Source: UPXZ01 sp964634605
GTDB lineage: Bacteria > Bacteroidota > Bacteroidia > Bacteroidales > Paludibacteraceae
Reading direction: 5' to 3'
DNA: 64,000 nucleotides
Assembly: GCA_964634605.1 (NCBI GenBank)
Contig: CAZWLJ010000008.1
Location: forward strand, 1-64,000
Below are positions 59,673 through 64,000 of this stretch, piece by piece. Within the stretch, counting starts at the first letter, position 1; each line of letters starts with the position of its first letter. Under the pieces are notes generated by a model, which saw only the letters and a program-made list of their open reading frames with translations, did no database searches and had not been told where the DNA came from. Made by a program: the position numbers and the translations under genes.

Positions 59673-61516
59673 TGATCAACGATAAATATCAAAATAGAAG
59701 TACCATAATAGCTGTTATCATGATAGCCGTTGTTGTTATTTATGTTTTGCGGCTATTCTCGCTTCAGATACTCGAAGATAAATATAAGAAAGGAGCGGCG
59801 AGTAATGCTTTTCTGAATAAAACGATATATCCCCCGCGTGGATTGTTGTATGACCGCAATGATTCGTTGCTCGTGTACAATAAACCCGCTTATGATATTG
59901 CTTTTATCAATCGTGAGATTCGCAACCTGGATACCGTTTCGTTATGCAATGACCTGAATATTACCAAAGAATATTTCATCGAAAGGATGAAAGAGGTCAA
60001 AAACAGAGATAAAAATTCATCCTACTCACCGCTTACTCCGCAGGTTTTCATGACTCAGCTGGAGATAAAAGATGTGGCTGCAGTTCAGCAGTCGATGTAC
60101 AAATACGATGGATTTTACATACAGACACGTACATTGCGTGAATACAGGTACGCTGCAGGAGGGCATGTCTTGGGCAGTATTGGCGAGGTTACACCCAGAA
60201 TGCTCGAGAAGGATGAAGAAGGCTATTATGACCCGGGCGATTACGTGGGGCGCGACGGATTTGAATTTACCTATGAGAAAGATTTGCGGGGAGAAAAAGG
60301 TGTGGAGGTGTTGCTGCGCGATGCACGCGGACGAATAAAGGGTAAATACGAGGAAGGCAGAAAAGACATTGCTCCCAAAGCCGGTAAAAACATCCGTATG
60401 ACGCTGGATATCAAACTGCAGTTGTTAGGAGAGCAACTTCTGGCTGGCAAAGTGGGGAGTGTGGTGGCCATTGAGCCTCGTACGGGTGAAATTCTGGCTA
60501 TGGTATCCAATCCTGGTTTTGATCCATCGCTGCTGGTAGGCCGCGATCGTTCGAAAAATTACTCGCTGCTGGTGAATGATCCTACAAAACCATTGATGAA
60601 CCGTGCTACACAGGCACAGTATTCGCCCGGCTCATCGTTCAAACCATTCCAGGCACTGGTGGCATTGAAACAAGGCTCAATAAATGAAGGTACAAGATAT
60701 TCCTGCAACGGTCCCGGTTCGTCGCCCATCCGGTGTACTCACCACCACGGTTCACCTGTATCGTTGCTCAATGCAATCGAGCAAAGTTGTAATCCTTATT
60801 TCTGGCATACTTTTGAAGCCACACTGGTAAAAGGAGGCTACGGAAAGGACAATCAGAACTTCCGGAAAAATTACGATGACTGGCGTTCAAATATCATGAA
60901 ATTCGGTTTTGGAGCAAGGTTTGAAGACTCGGATATTTACCAGCAAAGCCGGGGTAATATTCCTTCGGAGAATTATTTCGACAAAGTATATAAAAGCAAA
61001 ACAGGCTGGAGGGCACTAACTATCCGCTCATTGTCCATAGGGCAGGGGGAAGTGCTTGTTACTCCGCTTCAGCTTGCTAATGCCACTTCGGTAATCGCAA
61101 ACAGAGGGTTTTTCATTACTCCGCATTTGAATAAATCAGACTCCATGCTGCTTCACAAGCACGATGTGAGTGTCGATAAAAAGTATTTTCAGGTAGTGGA
61201 TGAGGGTATGTGGAGAGTAAATGAATTTGGAACAGCAAGAAGCTACAAAGTACCCGGAATAAACTGGTGTGGTAAAACCGGTACGGTACAAAACAACCGC
61301 GGAAAAGATCATGCATTCTACATGGGATATGCTCCCCGTGAGAATCCGAAAATAGCAATAGCCGTAGTGGTGGAAAATGCCGGTTTCGGTTCAACGTTTG
61401 CTGCTCCTATTGCCAGCCTGATGGTCGAACAGTATATTACAGGAAAAGTACTCCGCACGGATTTGTTAATTAAAACAATGAATGTAAAAACAAATGCCAA
61501 CGTCAAGGAATATTAG
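59672..61516 (+). CDS. mrdA: Penicillin-binding protein 2 (elongasome transpeptidase)
   Basis: 614 residues. One N-terminal membrane helix (about 11-32), a dimerisation/pedestal domain (YPPRGLLYDRNDSLLVYNKPAYDI) and a transpeptidase domain with the active serine in SPGSSFKPF (Ser321, Lys324), SCN-type SxN motif in the ALNAIEQSCNPYFW segment and KTGTVQN near residue 536. It cross-links peptidoglycan during elongation and partners RodA. It starts on the mreD stop and the rodA start overlaps its 3' end by 23 bases. Confidence 0.95.
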   Translation: MINDKYQNRSTIIAVIMIAVVVIYVLRLFSLQILEDKYKKGAASNAFLNKTIYPPRGLLYDRNDSLLVYNKPAYDIAFINREIRNLDTVSLCNDLNITKEYFIERMKEVKNRDKNSSYSPLTPQVFMTQLEIKDVAAVQQSMYKYDGFYIQTRTLREYRYAAGGHVLGSIGEVTPRMLEKDEEGYYDPGDYVGRDGFEFTYEKDLRGEKGVEVLLRDARGRIKGKYEEGRKDIAPKAGKNIRMTLDIKLQLLGEQLLAGKVGSVVAIEPRTGEILAMVSNPGFDPSLLVGRDRSKNYSLLVNDPTKPLMNRATQAQYSPGSSFKPFQALVALKQGSINEGTRYSCNGPGSSPIRCTHHHGSPVSLLNAIEQSCNPYFWHTFEATLVKGGYGKDNQNFRKNYDDWRSNIMKFGFGARFEDSDIYQQSRGNIPSENYFDKVYKSKTGWRALTIRSLSIGQGEVLVTPLQLANATSVIANRGFFITPHLNKSDSMLLHKHDVSVDKKYFQVVDEGMWRVNEFGTARSYKVPGINWCGKTGTVQNNRGKDHAFYMGYAPRENPKIAIAVVVENAGFGSTFAAPIASLMVEQYITGKVLRTDLLIKTMNVKTNANVKEY

Positions 61517-62960
61517 TATAAAGTATGCTCTGGACTGGAAAACAGTATTCATTTATCTGTTTCTGGTTGCCTTTGGCTGGTTGAATATTTACGGAGCCAG
61601 CTATGATTTTGATCAGGCGAGCATCTTTGACTTCAGCCAGAGGGCAGGCAAACAGTTTGTCTGGATCCTAACGGCGTTCGGATTGGCCGGAGTGCTGCTT
61701 TTGCTCGATTCAAGACTATACAACTATTTTGCATATCTCATTTATATCATCGTCATATTTCTGCTGATTGTAACTATTTTCATTGCTACCGACGTAAAGG
61801 GATCACGATCCTGGCTTGTATTTGGTCCGGTAAGCTTTCAACCGGCAGAACTCGCCAAGACAGCTACTGCTCTTGCACTGGCTAAATTCATGAGTGCATA
61901 CAACTACAAACTGAAAGGATGGAAAGATTTGATTCCACTTGCAGTCATTGTATTTATCCCGTTTGCTCTGATTATACTTCAGAAAGAAACCGGCAGTGCG
62001 CTCGTATTTCTTGCATTTCTGCTCATGTTTTACCGCGAAGGAATGTCGGGTCTGGTGCTTATGCTGGGTGTTTTTGCAGTTGCTTTATTTGTAGTGGCTA
62101 TCGGATTCAGCGAAATCACGATTCAGACTGATAGCGGAACTCTCGGAATGGTGCTGGCTATGTTTCTGGTCATTCTTGTTCAGTTCACGTATGCATTTTT
62201 CTTCAAACGAAACCGAAAGGAAGCCCTATGGCTAATAGCAGGAGTGACCGGAGTGTCGGTTATTTCCTATGTACTGAATATCTGGCTCCCGGTTAATTAC
62301 GACTATGTGGCTATTTTTATTGTTTTACTCTCCTGTGTCTACTGGTTTATAATTTCGAGGTTCAAACGGATGAAACAATATATGGTGATTGTATGGATTT
62401 CACTCGGAGCGATGTTGTTCTGCTATTCCGCTGATTATCTGTTCTACAAAGTTCTGGAACCACATCAGCAAATCCGTATAAAAGTTTTGCTGAACATGGA
62501 AGAAGACCTTCGCGGAGCCGGTTATAATGTCAACCAGTCAAAAATTGCCATTGGCTCAGGAGGTATGTTCGGCAAAGGATACCTGAACGGTACTCAGACA
62601 AAACTAAAATACGTGCCCGAACAGGACACCGATTTTATTTTTTGCACGGTTGGTGAGGAGTGGGGTTTTATGGGATCTTCCGTTCTTTTATTTATTTATC
62701 TCTGGTTGCTGCTGAGGATTGTGCGAATCGCCGAAAGGCAGACTGAGGTTTTCAATCGGGTGTACGCGTATTCTGTAGCGAGTATTTTCTTTTTTCACCT
62801 CACCATCAATATCGGGATGGTGCTTGGTTTGGTGCCTGTGATTGGCATTCCGCTTCCTTTCCTCAGCTACGGAGGATCTTCGCTCTGGAGTTTCACTGTA
62901 TTGCTCTTTATTCTGCTCAGGCTTGACGCGGCCAGGCTCCAGCGGGGTGTAGAACGATAG
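61494..62960 (+). CDS. rodA: Rod shape-determining protein RodA (SEDS glycosyltransferase)
   Basis: 488 residues, start ATG at 61494 inside the PBP2 gene. About ten or more membrane helices, longer than the usual 370-420 because of an additional hydrophobic region (about 215-300) in the middle. SEDS motifs include KGSRSWLVFGPVSFQPAELAK, QKETGSALVFLAFLLMFYREG, KIAIGSGGMFGKGYLNGTQTKL and the C-terminal EQDTDFIFCTVGEEWGF with GIPLPFLSYGGSS. RodA polymerises glycan strands with PBP2. The translational overlap implies coupling. The transcript seems to end here. Confidence 0.95.
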   Translation: MPTSRNISIKYALDWKTVFIYLFLVAFGWLNIYGASYDFDQASIFDFSQRAGKQFVWILTAFGLAGVLLLLDSRLYNYFAYLIYIIVIFLLIVTIFIATDVKGSRSWLVFGPVSFQPAELAKTATALALAKFMSAYNYKLKGWKDLIPLAVIVFIPFALIILQKETGSALVFLAFLLMFYREGMSGLVLMLGVFAVALFVVAIGFSEITIQTDSGTLGMVLAMFLVILVQFTYAFFFKRNRKEALWLIAGVTGVSVISYVLNIWLPVNYDYVAIFIVLLSCVYWFIISRFKRMKQYMVIVWISLGAMLFCYSADYLFYKVLEPHQQIRIKVLLNMEEDLRGAGYNVNQSKIAIGSGGMFGKGYLNGTQTKLKYVPEQDTDFIFCTVGEEWGFMGSSVLLFIYLWLLLRIVRIAERQTEVFNRVYAYSVASIFFFHLTINIGMVLGLVPVIGIPLPFLSYGGSSLWSFTVLLFILLRLDAARLQRGVER

Positions 62961-62990
62961 GTTTATATTCTTTTTGATAGATATTGTTTT

Positions 62991-63488
62991 TCACCCGATT
63001 TTTCCTAAAATGGCCACATAGTTTTTGCCATATTTTTTGGCACATTTGGGGCAGGTAGTGTACCACATGTACATTTTACCGGTTTGAATATTTTTACTTT
63101 CAGTAATACTCATGTAGTCTTTAGTCCACTTTCCGGTTTCGCGAAAATCTCCTTCATACACTTTGCAGAAGAATTTTCCAGTAAGTCTGATATTGTTAAG
63201 CCCCGCTACTTCATTGTCTACTGCCAGGTAGATATCCATGTTCCATGGCGAAGTGTGGTCGGAGAGTCCCATCCCGTCTTTCTGCATTGAAGTACCGGAA
63301 TTTCGTATTTTCGTATCCAGTTTGCGCATCACCGCACCAAAGTTGAGAGGCATATACATGAATGTACAGATTCTCCCTTTAACAAAAATTTTGTTATCCC
63401 ATTCCAGTGTTTTTTCATCCCAGAGTCCGGGTTCAAACTTCGGACAGCATTCAGTTTCTTCCATCACATTTTTTTGTTGTGTTTCCAT
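62991..63488 (-). CDS. Uncharacterised protein with C-terminal CxxC
   Basis: 165 residues, soluble. I do not recognise the family with certainty. The N-terminus is rich in Glu and has CC at residues 14-15 (EETECCPKFEPGLWDEKTLEW), the middle contains FMYMPLNFGAVMRKLDTKI and the HTSPWNMDIYLAVDNEV segment, and the C-terminus has YTTCPKCAKKYGKNYVAIL, whose CxxC could bind metal or be redox-active. It is convergent with rodA and divergent from the DUF3795 gene, which is also cysteine-rich. Confidence 0.7.
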   Translation of the reverse strand: METQQKNVMEETECCPKFEPGLWDEKTLEWDNKIFVKGRICTFMYMPLNFGAVMRKLDTKIRNSGTSMQKDGMGLSDHTSPWNMDIYLAVDNEVAGLNNIRLTGKFFCKVYEGDFRETGKWTKDYMSITESKNIQTGKMYMWYTTCPKCAKKYGKNYVAILGKIG

Positions 63489-63606
63489 TATGCTATAGAA
63501 TTTTGGTGTGTAATATGTTATTTATAAAACAGTTATGAATAATTATTTGTTTTCTTAATCCATAAAATACATTGAATAATGTATGTTTTTGTTTAAAATA
63601 TTTTTT

Positions 63607-63614
63607 TACCTTTG
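63607..63614 (+). promoter_or_regulatory. Bacteroidota -7 promoter element for the DUF3795 gene
   Basis: TACCTTTG, exact consensus, 44 bases before the ATG at 63659. Confidence 0.55.
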
Positions 63615-63658
63615 GAGGTAGTAATTCATTCATTTTCAATTCAAAAATAACCAAAGAA

Positions 63659-63997
63659 ATGGAAAACCTGATTGCCTGTTGTGGTATCAACTGTGCCACC
63701 TGCGATGCCCGCATCGCCACTGTCACCGGCGATGAAAAACTTCGAGCCATTACTGCCGAAAAATGGAGTATGGAATTCGATTCGAAGGATATTACAGCCG
63801 AAACTCTTTATTGTACCGGTTGCCGGGAAGCCGGAGCTAAGTTTGCTTATTGTGAATTTTGCGAGATACGCAACTGTGTGAAATCCAAAGGATTTGAAAC
63901 CTGCGGCGAGTGCACTGAGCTCGGCAATTGTACCATTGTGGGTAATGTTCTGAAAATTGTCCCGGATGCCCTTGCAAATCTTAAATCGTTGAGCTGA
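63659..63997 (+). CDS. DUF3795 cysteine-rich protein
   Basis: 112 residues from the ATG at 63659; the frame runs back further but the promoter supports this start. It carries a DUF3795 arrangement of cysteines: CCGINCATC at 7-15, YCTGCREAG, CEFCEIRNCVKSKG and CGECTELGNC. About a dozen cysteines suggest a metal or Fe-S or Zn binding protein. DUF3795 proteins are common in anaerobes and have no established function. It ends a few bases before the window edge. Confidence 0.85.
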   Translation: MENLIACCGINCATCDARIATVTGDEKLRAITAEKWSMEFDSKDITAETLYCTGCREAGAKFAYCEFCEIRNCVKSKGFETCGECTELGNCTIVGNVLKIVPDALANLKSLS

Positions 63998-64000
63998 CTC

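Noticed and set aside
1..64000. CRISPR array, tRNA/rRNA genes, insertion sequences or prophage
   Set aside because: I looked for regular direct repeats, cloverleaf-like GC-rich segments in gaps and transposase or integrase motifs and found none.

Overview
The window looks like a chromosomal stretch of a Bacteroidota bacterium, most likely order Bacteroidales. This rests on gene content (PorX and PorW/SprE of the type IX secretion system, an N-succinylornithine carbamoyltransferase rather than a normal ornithine carbamoyltransferase, DUF4251, an FKBP lipoprotein family), on promoters of the Bacteroidota type (TAnnTTTG, sometimes with TTTG about 18-19 bases upstream), and on starts without clear Shine-Dalgarno sequences. 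I cannot name the genus. No tRNA, rRNA, CRISPR array, prophage or complete insertion sequence was recognised; nearly everything looks like vertically inherited core genome.

Layout. 1-7.2 kb, mostly minus strand: dprA (cut by the window edge), a VanZ-like protein, an M48 lipoprotein protease, upp, an acyl-CoA synthetase with its XRE-cupin regulator, a PAP2-like membrane protein and rpoN. 7.4-20 kb, plus strand: two small genes, dnaG, proA, yccF, an RRM RNA-binding protein, a CPBP protease, then porW and porX. 20.2-31.9 kb: argF', apt, argB, an esterase, a GH20 glycosidase, argE, then a GH33 sialidase, a DUF4251 lipoprotein, an epimerase and an SDR. 31.9-32.3 kb: a gene-free AT-rich block with about nine DnaA-box-like 9-mers, a candidate oriC. 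32.3-43 kb: nadA, a U32 tRNA-hydroxylation protein, dusB, an M13 protease, tsaE with a 59-residue basic protein, uvrC, two palindromic parS-like sites, and mnmG. 43-47 kb: a cupin / DUF438-hemerythrin-PAS / DUF1858-DUF2249 operon, a helix-hairpin-helix remnant and asd. 47-53.4 kb: a probable T9SS cargo and a tandem run of six FKBP-family genes. 53.5-64 kb: an Lrp regulator, trpS, purH, the rod-shape cluster mreB-mreC-mreD-PBP2-rodA and two small uncharacterised genes.

How the genes fit together. argF', argB and argE, with proA nearby, supply arginine and proline synthesis through succinylated intermediates. PorW and PorX serve the type IX secretion system, and the lamin-tail protein at 47 kb carries a C-terminal domain that would make it a client. 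GH20 and GH33 enzymes suggest foraging on amino-sugar and sialylated glycans. The mre-PBP2-rodA block builds the rod-shaped wall.

Most interesting signals: the DnaA-box cluster with two parS palindromes and mnmG about 9-10 kb away, suggesting the replication origin lies here; a C/G-rich hairpin repeat sitting directly 5' of up to seven start codons, including two inverted copies facing outward on divergent tRNA-modification genes; the six-gene FKBP array in which a pair (N-domain-only plus full-length protein) seems duplicated; and an A15 tract six bases before the start of the hemerythrin operon.
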